From a virus, in IMG/VR virus record IMGVR_UViG_3300010354_000568, positions 1 to 25,753 of that record: a stretch of DNA of 25,753 nucleotides; one strand, given 5' to 3'. The notes under the pieces are model-generated. The model was given only the letters and a program-made list of their open reading frames with translations. It ran no database searches and was not told the origin of the DNA. Within the stretch, counting starts at the first letter, position 1. Each line of letters starts with the position of its first letter. The position numbers and the translations under genes were made by a program. Below are positions 7,731 through 14,692 of the stretch, in pieces.

Positions 7731-8056
7731 CCAACCTTCAGAATATGCTAGGAGTGATGTACGAGATGAATGAGAAGACGCCGTTCAAGTACAACGAAGA
7801 CAAGATCGTCGACGATCTATACGATTACCTCAAGTCCACTTATGGCGAGCACTACACTACGGACTCAGAAGATTCTATCCAATGCTTCGATGCCTGGATC
7901 GCCATGGGTGATGCCACTCCTACGTTTCGCAACACCGCCATCAAGTACCTCTGGCGATACGGGAAGAAGAACGGCAACAACAAGAAGGACCTGATGAAGG
8001 CCCTTCACTACATCGTCTTATGCCTCCATAACGATCACTACAAGGACAAGTCATGA
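7727..8056 (+). CDS. DUF3310 (SaV-like) family protein
   Basis: The 109-residue product starts at GTG 7727, overlapping the previous stop as GTGA; ATG 7745 is a weaker alternative. The C-terminal half (residues 50-105: IQCFDAWIAMGDATPTFRNTAIKYLWRYGKK, then DLMKALHYIVL) matches the DUF3310 pattern F..GN.IKYL.R...K....DL.KA.HY. This family is common in phages near nucleotide-metabolism and DNA-modification genes and is often annotated as nucleotide-kinase-like, but its activity is unproven. Its 3' end overlaps the epimerase start by ATGA, so it is expressed within the operon. Confidence 0.7.
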   Translation: MTNLQNMLGVMYEMNEKTPFKYNEDKIVDDLYDYLKSTYGEHYTTDSEDSIQCFDAWIAMGDATPTFRNTAIKYLWRYGKKNGNNKKDLMKALHYIVLCLHNDHYKDKS

Positions 8057-8982
8057 GGATACTCATAACGGGTATAGCCGGCATGATCGGCTATCACCTG
8101 GCGATTAGGATGATGAACTATGGTCACGTGGTCGAGGGCGTAGACGACTACAACGACCTGTACTACGACTCCAAGTTGAAGTACGACAGAGCCAAGCTCC
8201 TCAAGCTAGCCGGCGTCAAGATCCATCACACGGACTTCTCTTACATCAACTACGACACGTATGATCTAGTGGTTCACCTGGCAGCACACGCGGCCGTCAG
8301 AGTCTCCATGAATAAGCAGATCGAGTACATCATCAACAACGTGACTAGAACTCAGGTGATGATCGAGGCTCTCGAGAAGTTACCCAGAAAGATTCCAATT
8401 GTATACGCCTCCACGTCGTGTGTGCAGCACGGGCAGCCACTGCCATGGAAGGAGTCTGACAACCCGGGTCACCAGAACAACTACTACGGCATGACTAAGA
8501 GGATGAACGAGTGTCAGTTCATCTCTTCGAAGATCCCAGTAGCGATAGGTCTCAGGTTCTTCACGGCGTACGGTCCCTGGGGAAGACCAGACATGGCGCT
8601 ACACATATTCACTAAAGCGATGGTCGAGGACCAGCCTCTGCAAGTCTTCAATAATGGCAACATGATTCGCGACTTCACGTACGTAGAGGACGTCTGTCAG
8701 GGAGTTCACTGCGCCATCAATCACGCGGCCACGGTCTCTGAATCGAAGGAGATCTACAACTTAGGATACGGCGAGCAAGTCCAGCTCATGGACTTCATTC
8801 GCTTGATCGCCAAGGAGCTAGGAAAAGAGCCCGTCTGTCAGATGATGCCTAGGCACCCGGCCGACGTCTTAGAGACCTGGTCTGACACGACTAAGCTGCA
8901 GGCTCTCGGCTACAAGCCGTCTACTCCCGTGGAAGAGGGCATAAGTAGATTCGTGGACTGGTACAAGGGTTACTATAGATGA
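8053..8982 (+). CDS. NAD-dependent sugar-nucleotide epimerase (UDP-glucuronate 4-epimerase-like)
   Basis: The 309-residue extended SDR enzyme has the NAD-binding GIAGMIG (7-13), DDYNDLYYD (31-39, typical of UDP-glucuronate epimerases) and VHLAAHAAVR (74-83). The catalytic YYGMTK (Tyr145, Lys149) follows with STS upstream. RDFTYVEDV and the C-terminal GYKP-type ending are also typical. It would interconvert UDP-glucuronate and UDP-galacturonate, or a related pair, in the cytoplasm. The next gene is a UDP-glucose-dehydrogenase-like enzyme, so the two can act sequentially. The product is a plausible donor for the glycosyltransferase at 9850. Whether the sugar goes to DNA, virion or host surface cannot be read from sequence. 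Confidence 0.85.
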   Translation: MRILITGIAGMIGYHLAIRMMNYGHVVEGVDDYNDLYYDSKLKYDRAKLLKLAGVKIHHTDFSYINYDTYDLVVHLAAHAAVRVSMNKQIEYIINNVTRTQVMIEALEKLPRKIPIVYASTSCVQHGQPLPWKESDNPGHQNNYYGMTKRMNECQFISSKIPVAIGLRFFTAYGPWGRPDMALHIFTKAMVEDQPLQVFNNGNMIRDFTYVEDVCQGVHCAINHAATVSESKEIYNLGYGEQVQLMDFIRLIAKELGKEPVCQMMPRHPADVLETWSDTTKLQALGYKPSTPVEEGISRFVDWYKGYYR

Positions 8983-9839
8983 TGAGAGTAGCGATAGTAG
9001 GTCACGGCTTCGTAGGCAAGGCCGTAGACGAGGGACTGAAGGGCGTCGAGAAGATGATCATCGACCCCAACTACGGCACCGGTATAGAAGACCTGCAACA
9101 ATTCATGCCCGACTTGGTGTTCGTCTCCGTGCCGACGCCCATGAATAAAGACGGGTCGATCGACTCTTCTATACTCGAAGACGTCGTATTCAAGATCTCC
9201 GTGACTAGCACCATGCATCCCATCATAGTGATCAAGAGCACTTGTACTCCTACAGTGATAGACAGGCTCGCGTTCGTCTGCAAGTTCGTGTATAATCCAG
9301 AGTTCTTGACCGAGCGAAACGCTTATCAGGACTTCATCAATCCCTCTGCTATTATACTCGGCGTCAGCGGAGACAACGAGGAGGATCTACACATCCTCGA
9401 GGACTTCTATCGGAATAACACCAAGTGCAATCAGTACGCTCCCATCGTGAAGACCACGGCTCACACCGCCGCGTTCATCAAGTACGCCACCAACACTTTC
9501 TTGGCTAACAAGGTCATCTTCTTCAATCAGCTGAAGGAACTGTATGACACGGCAGGCGAGAAAGATTGGGATACTCTGACCAAGACTCTCTCGTATGACA
9601 AGAGGATGGGCGGGTCTCACATGCAGGTGCCCGGGCCCGATGGTCGCCTAGGATTCGGTGGAGCGTGCTTCCCCAAAGACGTCGCTGCCTTCTTGAAATA
9701 CGGCGAGTCTCTAGGAAAAGACTTGACGGTATTGCGAGAATCAGCGCACTACAACGCCGAGTTGCGGGGTAAATACAACAGGCTGGACGACAGAGAGCTC
9801 GCTCAGAACGTGAACTTTAACTATGACAAGAAGAATTGA
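8979..9839 (+). CDS. Short UDP-glucose/UDP-ManNAc 6-dehydrogenase-like enzyme
   Basis: The 286-residue protein has the UGDH N-terminal Rossmann motif (VAIVGHGFVG, 4-13), VSVPTPM (49-55), the substrate-loop IKSTCTP (85-91) and VYNPEFLTERNA (104-115). The catalytic-site GFGGACFPKDV carries Cys230. The central KYATNTFLANKVIFFNQL is the long dimerisation helix. It ends soon after the active site and lacks the C-terminal UDP-binding domain of cellular enzymes (about 390-450 aa). It therefore must bind the nucleotide sugar differently or be partly altered. The start overlaps the epimerase stop (ATGA at 8979-8982); ATG 8982 is an alternative. The expected reaction is oxidation of UDP-glucose to UDP-glucuronate with NAD. 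Confidence 0.82.
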   Translation: MMRVAIVGHGFVGKAVDEGLKGVEKMIIDPNYGTGIEDLQQFMPDLVFVSVPTPMNKDGSIDSSILEDVVFKISVTSTMHPIIVIKSTCTPTVIDRLAFVCKFVYNPEFLTERNAYQDFINPSAIILGVSGDNEEDLHILEDFYRNNTKCNQYAPIVKTTAHTAAFIKYATNTFLANKVIFFNQLKELYDTAGEKDWDTLTKTLSYDKRMGGSHMQVPGPDGRLGFGGACFPKDVAAFLKYGESLGKDLTVLRESAHYNAELRGKYNRLDDRELAQNVNFNYDKKN

Positions 9840-9849
9840 AAGGAATACC

Positions 9850-10770
9850 ATGGCCGAAGATAACAGCGTCACTCCCTTGACTCCAAGCGCCGCGGAGCAG
9901 GCTAAGAATCAACCCAACCCCAACGCCTTCAATCTCTCGATCTCCGTGGAAGAGCTTCGTAAGCGTAAGCTATTCGTGGCTACTCCTATGTACGGCGGCA
10001 TGTGCGCCGGCATGTTCACTAGGTCCATCGCCGACCTCTCGGCTCTCTGTCACGCCTACGGCATCCCCCTCCAGCTGTACTTCCTCTTCAACGAGTCTCT
10101 AATCACTCGCGCCCGCAACTACTGCTGCGACGAGTTCATGCGCTCAGGCGCCACTCACTTGATGTTCATCGACTCCGACATCGGCTTCGACCCGAGGGAC
10201 GTCATCGCTCTCTTGGCCATGCAGGACGACCAGAGCGACTACGACGTCATCGGCGGTCCGTATCCTAAGAAGTGCATCAGCTGGGAGAAGGTCAAGGCTG
10301 CCGTCGACAAGGGCTTCGCCGACGAGAACCCGCAGAATCTCGAGCGCTTCGTGGGCGACTACGTCTTCAATCCGAAGGGCGGTCAGGGATCCATTCCCAT
10401 CAACCAGCCAGTCGAGGTCCTCGAGATCGGCACCGGCTTCATGATGATCCGTCGTCGCACTCTCGAGAAGTTCGTGGAGGCTTTCCCTCAGTACAACTAC
10501 AAGCCTGATCACGTCCGCACCGAGGCCTTCGACGGCACTCGCGAGATCATGCAGTTCTTCCAGGCCGAGATCGACCCGAAGAGCAAGCGCTACCTCTCCG
10601 AGGACTACTGGTTCTGTCAGAAGATCCAGGAACTCAACATGAAGACTTGGTTCTGCCCGTGGATGAAGATGCATCACGTCGGCACTTACATCTTCGGCGG
10701 ATCTCTGGCCGATCTCGCTGCTGTAGGCGCGTCTGCTACCGCAGACGTCGGCGCCATCCGTAAGAAATGA
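9850..10770 (+). CDS. GT-A-type glycosyltransferase
   Basis: The 306-residue product has ATG 9850 preceded by AAAGGAA; an upstream in-frame start at 9823 lies in the previous gene. After a polar N-terminal tail the protein reads as a GT-A fold. LFVATPMYGG (41-50) is the first strand. LITRARNYCCDEFM (84-97) is the nucleotide-side helix. HLMFIDSDIGF (103-113) carries the DXD-like DSD. IGGPYPKK and the later IGTGFMMIRRRTLE are typical acceptor-side segments, and SEDYWFCQKI carries the catalytic-type ED. It probably uses a donor made by the two upstream sugar-nucleotide enzymes. DNA-base glycosylation is the attractive possibility given the operon; a virion or lipopolysaccharide target is an alternative. 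Confidence 0.72.
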   Translation: MAEDNSVTPLTPSAAEQAKNQPNPNAFNLSISVEELRKRKLFVATPMYGGMCAGMFTRSIADLSALCHAYGIPLQLYFLFNESLITRARNYCCDEFMRSGATHLMFIDSDIGFDPRDVIALLAMQDDQSDYDVIGGPYPKKCISWEKVKAAVDKGFADENPQNLERFVGDYVFNPKGGQGSIPINQPVEVLEIGTGFMMIRRRTLEKFVEAFPQYNYKPDHVRTEAFDGTREIMQFFQAEIDPKSKRYLSEDYWFCQKIQELNMKTWFCPWMKMHHVGTYIFGGSLADLAAVGASATADVGAIRKK

Positions 10771-10772
10771 GG

Positions 10773-10801
10773 TGTACACTTATGACTCAGCAGAATAAGA
10801 T
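10773..10801 (+). promoter_or_regulatory. Promoter of the sliding-clamp operon (TGTACA-17-TAAGAT)
   Basis: TGTACA (10773-10778) and TAAGAT (10796-10801) are separated by 17 nt, immediately after the glycosyltransferase stop and 45 nt before the clamp ATG. The same TGTACA-17-TAAGAT pair recurs at 13611, and close relatives occur at 11505, 18653 and 22243. This argues for a phage promoter class distinct from the TTGACA class. Confidence 0.6.
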
Positions 10802-10846
10802 GATACACACCAATCTGAAAACAACTAGCTAACGGAGCTCTATACT

Positions 10847-11500
10847 ATGAAACTCTCTAATGAAACCGTGAACCTCCTCAAGAACTACAGCACGATCAAT
10901 CCATCGGTGCTGTTCAAGCAAGGCAACACACTCTCGACCATCTCTCCCACGAGGACCGTGTTCGCCAAGGCCGAGATCAAGGAGGAAGTGCCTCAGCAGT
11001 TCGCCATCGCCGAACTCAACAAGTTCCTCGGCGTACTCTCGATGTTCAGGGATCCGGAACTCAAGTTCCACGACAACTACCTCGAGGTGTGTAGCGAGAC
11101 GAAGAAGGTCAGGTACACTTACGCCGAGCTGAGTGCCATCATCACGCCTCCTGAGAAGGAACTCAAGTTCCCTGATCCTGAGGTCGAGTTCGATCTGAAG
11201 TCAGACGACTTGTCTGCCGTCATCAAGGCTCTCAGCGTGTTATCTCTCCCAGAGCTCGCCATCACTGGAGACGGCAGCGAAGTTGCCATCCAGGCCATCA
11301 GCAGCAAGAACTCCACTGCCGACAGCTACTCGCAGGTCGTGGCGTCGACTGACAAGAAGTTCCGCATCATCCTCAAGACCGAGAACCTGAAGCTCCTCGC
11401 TCGCGACTACACTGTGGCTGTGACGAAGAACATCGTCAAGTTCAGCTCTCCCGATGTTACGTACTTCGTAGCGGCAGAAGCGCACTCCACCGTCAATTGA
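10847..11500 (+). CDS. 45: DNA polymerase sliding clamp (T4 gp45-like)
   Basis: The 217-residue product is close to T4 gp45 (228 aa). The N-terminus (MKLSNETVNLLKNYSTINPSVLFKQGN) has the family pattern of a first helix followed by the N.S..F..G strand. The FAIAELNKFLGVLSMF segment (48-63) corresponds to the helix and interdomain region, and ELKFHDNYLEV to the next strands. gp45 forms a trimeric ring that tethers the polymerase and, in T4, activates late transcription from TATAAATA promoters, which fits the late element at 3171. The gene has a GGAG ribosome-binding site and lies just upstream of the clamp-loader genes in T4 order. Confidence 0.92.
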   Translation: MKLSNETVNLLKNYSTINPSVLFKQGNTLSTISPTRTVFAKAEIKEEVPQQFAIAELNKFLGVLSMFRDPELKFHDNYLEVCSETKKVRYTYAELSAIITPPEKELKFPDPEVEFDLKSDDLSAVIKALSVLSLPELAITGDGSEVAIQAISSKNSTADSYSQVVASTDKKFRIILKTENLKLLARDYTVAVTKNIVKFSSPDVTYFVAAEAHSTVN

Positions 11501-11504
11501 CCTG

Positions 11505-11533
11505 TGTACTCGGTCGAGAGGATCGAGTATAGT
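11505..11533 (+). promoter_or_regulatory. Putative promoter for clamp loader (TGTACT-17-TATAGT)
   Basis: TGTACT (11505-11510) and TATAGT (11528-11533) have a 17-nt spacer, in the 63-nt gap between the clamp and clamp-loader genes. It resembles the TGTACA promoter class seen elsewhere in the window. It would allow separate control of the clamp-loader/regA genes. Confidence 0.45.
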
Positions 11534-11563
11534 ATAGCAATGTAATCAGTGGAGAGATACATC

Positions 11564-12505
11564 ATGAATACCAGTGACAACCCTATGTGGGTAGAGAAGT
11601 ACCGTCCGCGTAAGATCGAGGACTGCGTACTCCCTTCCGACCTCAAGAATACCTTCCAACAGTTCGTAGACAACAAGCACGTACCCAATCTCCTCCTGTC
11701 TGGCTCTGCCGGCGTGGGTAAGACCACCGTCGCCAAGGCCATGCTGGAGGAGCTCGGGTGCGACTACATCGTGATCAACGGGAGTATGAATGGCAACATC
11801 GACACTCTTCGGAACGACATCCTCCAGTTCGCTTCTTCCGTATCTTTCTCAGGCGGAAGGAAGTACGTCATTCTGGACGAGGCAGACTACCTCAACCCTA
11901 ACAGCACACAGCCCGCCCTCCGTAACTTCATGGAGGAGTACTCGCGTAACTGTGGGTTCATCCTCACCTGCAACTTCAAGAACCGCATCATTGAACCTCT
12001 GCATTCGAGGTGTTCCGTCGTGGAGTTCAAGATCGCTAAGAGTGACCTTGCCAAGCTGGCTGGACAGTTCTTCAAGCGAGTCGAGTCCATTCTCGCTGGT
12101 GAGGGAATCACTTATGACAAGGCTGTGGTGGCAGAGGTCGTCAAGAAGCACATTCCTGACTGGCGTCGAGTTCTAAACGAGCTGCAGCGCTACTCGGCCA
12201 CCGGCAAGATCGACTCCGGTATACTGAGCAATCTCGGAGACGAGAACTTCAAGAAGCTGATCGGCTACCTCAAGGCCAAGAGCTTCAACGACATGCGTAA
12301 GTGGGTCGTGGAGAACGCCGACTCTGACACCGCCGTGTTTCGAAAGGTGTACGATCACGCTCACGACATCCTCAAGCCCAACTCCATTCCTCAAGTCGTC
12401 CTGCTCATCGCAGACTACCAGTACAAGGCCGCGTTCGTCTCCGATCCTGAGATCAACCTGGCCGCGTTCTTGACCACCCTCATGGTAGAGGCGGAGTTTG
12501 CATGA
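11564..12505 (+). CDS. 44: Clamp loader large subunit, AAA+ ATPase (T4 gp44-like)
   Basis: The 313-residue AAA+ protein opens and loads the gp45 clamp on primer-template DNA. It begins with the family signature WVEKYRPRKIEDCVLP (9-24). Walker A is GSAGVGKTT (47-55), Walker B ILDEADYL (103-110), sensor 1 is in FILTCNF (132-138), and the arginine-finger SRC sits at 148-150. Start ATG 11564 follows GGAGA; an upstream in-frame start at 11549 overlaps that ribosome-binding site and is rejected. The length is close to T4 gp44 (319 aa). The stop overlaps the gp62 start by ATGA. Confidence 0.96.
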   Translation: MNTSDNPMWVEKYRPRKIEDCVLPSDLKNTFQQFVDNKHVPNLLLSGSAGVGKTTVAKAMLEELGCDYIVINGSMNGNIDTLRNDILQFASSVSFSGGRKYVILDEADYLNPNSTQPALRNFMEEYSRNCGFILTCNFKNRIIEPLHSRCSVVEFKIAKSDLAKLAGQFFKRVESILAGEGITYDKAVVAEVVKKHIPDWRRVLNELQRYSATGKIDSGILSNLGDENFKKLIGYLKAKSFNDMRKWVVENADSDTAVFRKVYDHAHDILKPNSIPQVVLLIADYQYKAAFVSDPEINLAAFLTTLMVEAEFA

Positions 12506-12891
12506 ACCCGTTTGATTTCGTAAAGGACATCCAGCAGGGCAAGAGCGACGTAATCAGGAACTCGGAGAATCCGGAGAAGGCCGAGGCCATGTACAACCCG
12601 TACATAGTCAATCGAGCCTTATCCTTCTACGCAGACGGCATCCTCCACGCCAACGAGATGAACCTGCGGCCGGGCCTGGATCACCTCATGCAGTTTGACT
12701 ATCTGATAAATAGTATCAGGTCCATGAAGCGAAAGCACGCGTGGATCAAGAAGCCTGAAGAGGATGCCGATTTAGAGATGCTGTCCCAGCACTTCAACGT
12801 CAGCACTAAGATTGCCCGAGACTACCTCAGGATCCTCAATAAGCACCAACTCGACACAATAAGAAAAAGAACGAACAAGGGTGGACCATGA
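12502..12891 (+). CDS. 62: Clamp loader small subunit (T4 gp62-like)
   Basis: The 129-residue protein starts MNPFDFVKDIQQGKSDVI, and YNPYIVNRALSFY (32-44) is the signature of T4 gp62 and relatives. The rest is helical, ending in the basic RILNKHQLDTIRKRTNKGG. It is shorter than T4 gp62 (187 aa) but similar to small-subunit homologues in distant T4-like phages. One gp62 with four gp44 subunits forms the loader. The gene overlaps gp44 and regA by ATGA, giving tight translational coupling, as in T4. Confidence 0.9.
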   Translation: MNPFDFVKDIQQGKSDVIRNSENPEKAEAMYNPYIVNRALSFYADGILHANEMNLRPGLDHLMQFDYLINSIRSMKRKHAWIKKPEEDADLEMLSQHFNVSTKIARDYLRILNKHQLDTIRKRTNKGGP

Positions 12892-13286
12892 GCGTAGTAG
12901 ATACACTCGTAGAGGTAAGACTAAAGAACGCTGAGGACTTCCTCAAGATCAAGGAGACGCTGTCTCGAGTAGGCGTCGCTTCTAAGAAAGAAAAGACTCT
13001 GTACCAATCTTGCCACATCCTCCACAAGCAAGGCAAGTACTACATCACTCACTTCAAGGAGCTGTTCCTGCTGGACGGCAAGACCTCCGACTTCGACGAG
13101 AACGACCGCGGCAGGAGGAACACCATCGTGGACCTGCTCGAGGAGTGGGGCCTGCTAGAGATCGTATCCAAGGACAAGGTGGAGTCTCCCAAGGCGCCTC
13201 TGTCTCAGATCAAGATCATAGCACACAAAGAGAAGGACGAGTGGAACTTGGTGCCGAAGTACACCATCGGCAAGAAGAGAACGTAG
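12888..13286 (+). CDS. regA: RegA translational repressor
   Basis: The 132-residue protein matches T4 RegA (122 aa) along its length. Clear landmarks are EVRLKNAEDFLKIKETLSRVG (9-29), LYQSCHILHKQGKYYITHFKELF (42-64), IVDLLEEWGLLEIV (86-99) and the C-terminal WNLVPKYTIGKK. RegA binds RNA near the start codons of many early genes, including clamp and clamp-loader genes, and represses their translation. It is the last gene of the replication operon, overlapping gp62 by ATGA and followed after about 45 nt by an intrinsic terminator. Confidence 0.96.
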   Translation: MSVVDTLVEVRLKNAEDFLKIKETLSRVGVASKKEKTLYQSCHILHKQGKYYITHFKELFLLDGKTSDFDENDRGRRNTIVDLLEEWGLLEIVSKDKVESPKAPLSQIKIIAHKEKDEWNLVPKYTIGKKRT

Positions 13287-13332
13287 CTATTCACTCATAA
13301 CATAGCTCGAACAAACATCCACCTATATAACC

Positions 13333-13360
13333 AGAGGGCGCCGAAAGGGCCCTCTTTTTA
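13333..13360 (+). terminator. Intrinsic terminator after regA
   Basis: AGAGGGC (13333-13339) pairs with GCCCTCT (13349-13355) around a GAAA-containing loop, followed directly by a T run. It closes the clamp/clamp-loader/regA operon. Confidence 0.85.
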
Positions 13361-13385
13361 TGTGCTCGCTTAATAGGAGAAACCG

Positions 13386-13550
13386 ATGCTCAAGAACTTC
13401 CATAAGGCCTTCATGTTCATGATGGACGACGCCCACGATCCGGTAGTCCGCATGGTAGAGGTAGAATATACCAAGGAATTCAATCACTTGCAGAGAATGC
13501 TGGGCCGCAGGCCCTCTAGGAAAGACGTCGCCCACATCCTCCCCAGCTAA
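13386..13550 (+). CDS. 54-residue hypothetical protein between two terminators
   Basis: ATG 13386 follows AGGAGA at good spacing, and the frame runs to TAA 13548-13550. The product starts MLKNFHKAFMFMMDDAHDPV, has a central acidic and amphipathic stretch, and ends in the basic LGRRPSRKDVAHILPS. There is no membrane segment despite the Met/Phe-rich start. I recognise no family. It lies between the regA terminator and a second terminator without a clear promoter of its own, so expression may depend on read-through. The strong ribosome-binding site makes a real gene likely. Confidence 0.7.
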   Translation: MLKNFHKAFMFMMDDAHDPVVRMVEVEYTKEFNHLQRMLGRRPSRKDVAHILPS

Positions 13551-13572
13551 GTTATTGATATTGTTAGACAAT

Positions 13573-13598
13573 AAAAAGTGGGCTCCGGCTCACTTTTT
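13573..13598 (+). terminator. Intrinsic terminator, near-symmetrical
   Basis: AAAAAGTGGGC (13573-13583) pairs with GCTCACTTTTT (13588-13598) across a TCCG loop with one G-U pair. The A-tract before and T-tract after the GC core would allow termination in either direction. Confidence 0.88.
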
Positions 13599-13610
13599 GC
13601 GTTTTGGGCA

Positions 13611-13639
13611 TGTACATTTAAGAGCACCCTGGGTAAGAT
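13611..13639 (+). promoter_or_regulatory. Promoter TGTACA-17-TAAGAT
   Basis: TGTACA (13611-13616) and TAAGAT (13634-13639) with a 17-nt spacer, identical in both boxes to the promoter of the clamp operon. It lies just downstream of a terminator and 31 nt before the chosen ATG at 13671. Confidence 0.6.
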
Positions 13640-13670
13640 ACTAATAATGGAAACACAGGGAAACACCGGA

Positions 13671-13871
13671 ATGAACTACGTTACCCGCGACATCATGTAC
13701 CGCTATGACCTCACCGCTGAGGCAGCTCTCCAGGTGCAGGATTACATGTACAACACGGAGCTCGACTTCTCTGAGTGTTCTGAGTTCGAGTACGACCGGT
13801 GCATGAACCAGTGCTACAATGAGTGGCGGTCTAACTCTCTTCGTGACTTCAACCCCTACATTAGCGGTTGA
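13671..13871 (+). CDS. 66-residue hypothetical acidic protein
   Basis: I chose ATG 13671 because it follows AGGGA and lies downstream of the predicted transcription start. ATG 13647 is in frame but almost at the +1 position. The product (MNYVTRDIMYRYDLTAEAALQVQDYMYN...) is acidic and Tyr-rich with a helical N-terminal half and three Cys in its middle and C-terminal part. No family was recognised. The stop overlaps the TTGACA box of the next promoter, showing how tightly this block is packed. Confidence 0.65.
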   Translation: MNYVTRDIMYRYDLTAEAALQVQDYMYNTELDFSECSEFEYDRCMNQCYNEWRSNSLRDFNPYISG

Positions 13872-13896
13872 CATTTTTCACGGTTCGAAGTAAGAT
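13868..13896 (+). promoter_or_regulatory. Promoter TTGACATTTT-type (TTGACA-17-TAAGAT)
   Basis: TTGACA (13868-13873) is followed by a T run and by TAAGAT (13891-13896) with an optimal 17-nt spacer. It is the first of five TTGACA-plus-T-run promoters within 1.7 kb. Confidence 0.8.
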
Positions 13897-13923
13897 CTCT
13901 ATATGATGAACAAGGAACAGAAC

Positions 13924-14244
13924 ATGACCGATCGCTTCCTCCCCGCCAACTTCAGCTACTACGGTGGCTACCTCACGTACAATGGCAAGTTCGTTGCCCG
14001 CTTCAAGTATGGCAAGAAGGACAAGCCTGGCTTCGTGAAGTTCCTCAAGAACAACTTCAACGTCACCGAGTACATGGATCGTCTGGCAGCCGGCGAGGCT
14101 CCTGCTAAGATCCTCGAGTCGAAGGGGTACATCTCCAAGACGATCACCGACATCATCACCCGCTACGGCTTCGAGCCCACACAGGCCGGTTTCGAACAGT
14201 ACGTCAAGATGACCCGCCACCAACCTGAAAAGAAGGTCGCCTAA
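13924..14244 (+). CDS. 106-residue hypothetical protein
   Basis: ATG 13924 follows AAGGAA. An in-frame ATG at 13903 would be essentially leaderless relative to the promoter and is less likely. The product (MTDRFLPANFSYYGGYLTYNGKFVARFKYGKK...) has an aromatic beta-rich N-terminal half. The C-terminal half is basic and helical (YMDRLAAGEAPAKILESKGYISKTITDIITRYGF), with a spacing reminiscent of a helix-turn-helix, although this is not a confident assignment. With its own strong promoter it is a candidate early host-takeover protein. No family was recognised. Confidence 0.78.
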   Translation: MTDRFLPANFSYYGGYLTYNGKFVARFKYGKKDKPGFVKFLKNNFNVTEYMDRLAAGEAPAKILESKGYISKTITDIITRYGFEPTQAGFEQYVKMTRHQPEKKVA

Positions 14245-14245
14245 C

Positions 14246-14377
14246 ATGATCCGCTACGCAGTGTTCCTCGTCTTTCTCGTGGCTCTCGGCTTCGTAGCCA
14301 CCCGCGACGACGATGCCATGGCCAAGTGCCAAGAGAAGTTCTCCCACGACGTGTGCTTTCAGGTGCTGAACCGATGA
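14246..14377 (+). CDS. 43-residue signal-peptide/membrane small protein
   Basis: ATG 14246 starts one base after the previous stop, and the frame ends at TGA 14375-14377, overlapping the next ATG as ATGA. The product is MIRYAVFLVFLVALGFVATR followed by a polar segment, DDDAMAKCQEKFSHDVCF. It has one hydrophobic N-terminal helix and two Cys that could form a periplasmic disulfide. It looks like a small inner-membrane or exported protein. Such proteins in early phage regions often affect the host envelope or superinfection, but the specific role is unknown. Confidence 0.65.
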   Translation: MIRYAVFLVFLVALGFVATRDDDAMAKCQEKFSHDVCFQVLNR

Positions 14378-14547
14378 ACGGCTACATCTATGAAGAGTTC
14401 GAGGTCGAGGCTCTCATCGAGCGTAAGATGGACCGACTGGACGAGCTCTACCTCTCCGGCCGTCTGACCGACTCTCAGTACGAGACTCGAGTCCGAGAAC
14501 TAGAGAAGCTCTACGAGATCGCTGTTGACAATTTTGCGGTCCCGTAG
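14374..14547 (+). CDS. 57-residue SHOCT-like helical protein
   Basis: ATG 14374 overlaps the upstream stop (ATGA). The product is MNGYIYEEFEVEALIERK followed by a helical hairpin, DRLDELYLSGRLTDSQYETR, then VRELEKLYE. The pattern L..L...G.LT..QYE...RELE resembles the SHOCT module (short helical hairpin, often C-terminal and oligomerising) found in many small bacterial and phage proteins. The stop is immediately followed by the -10 box of the next promoter. The resemblance is suggestive only. Confidence 0.65.
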   Translation: MNGYIYEEFEVEALIERKMDRLDELYLSGRLTDSQYETRVRELEKLYEIAVDNFAVP

Positions 14548-14553
14548 TAATCT
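14525..14553 (+). promoter_or_regulatory. Promoter TTGACA-17-TAATCT
   Basis: TTGACA (14525-14530), T run, 17-nt spacer, TAATCT (14548-14553), overlapping the end of the upstream gene. The 80 nt to the next promoter contain only a tiny possible reading frame (ATG 14560 or GTG 14569, about 30 codons), so the transcript may be a short RNA or a leader. Confidence 0.6.
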
Positions 14554-14631
14554 ACGAATATGAGGGTTGTGAGTGACCTGCAGCTGACGCACCTAGTGCA
14601 CAAACCTGGGAACTCTCTTCGAATTCTATGG

Positions 14632-14659
14632 TTGACATTTTTGTTGACCTCTGTATAAT
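14632..14659 (+). promoter_or_regulatory. Strong promoter TTGACA-16-TATAAT
   Basis: Both boxes match the sigma-70-type consensus exactly, TTGACA (14632-14637) and TATAAT (14654-14659), with a 16-nt spacer beginning with a T run. It drives the basic protein at 14693. Confidence 0.88.
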
Positions 14660-14692
14660 GAAGCTAACGTGAAACCAATGAAGGACTACACC

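Noticed and set aside
12711-12720. GATAAATAG as a late promoter inside the gp62 gene
   Set aside because: It is within coding sequence with no gene start at the expected distance downstream.
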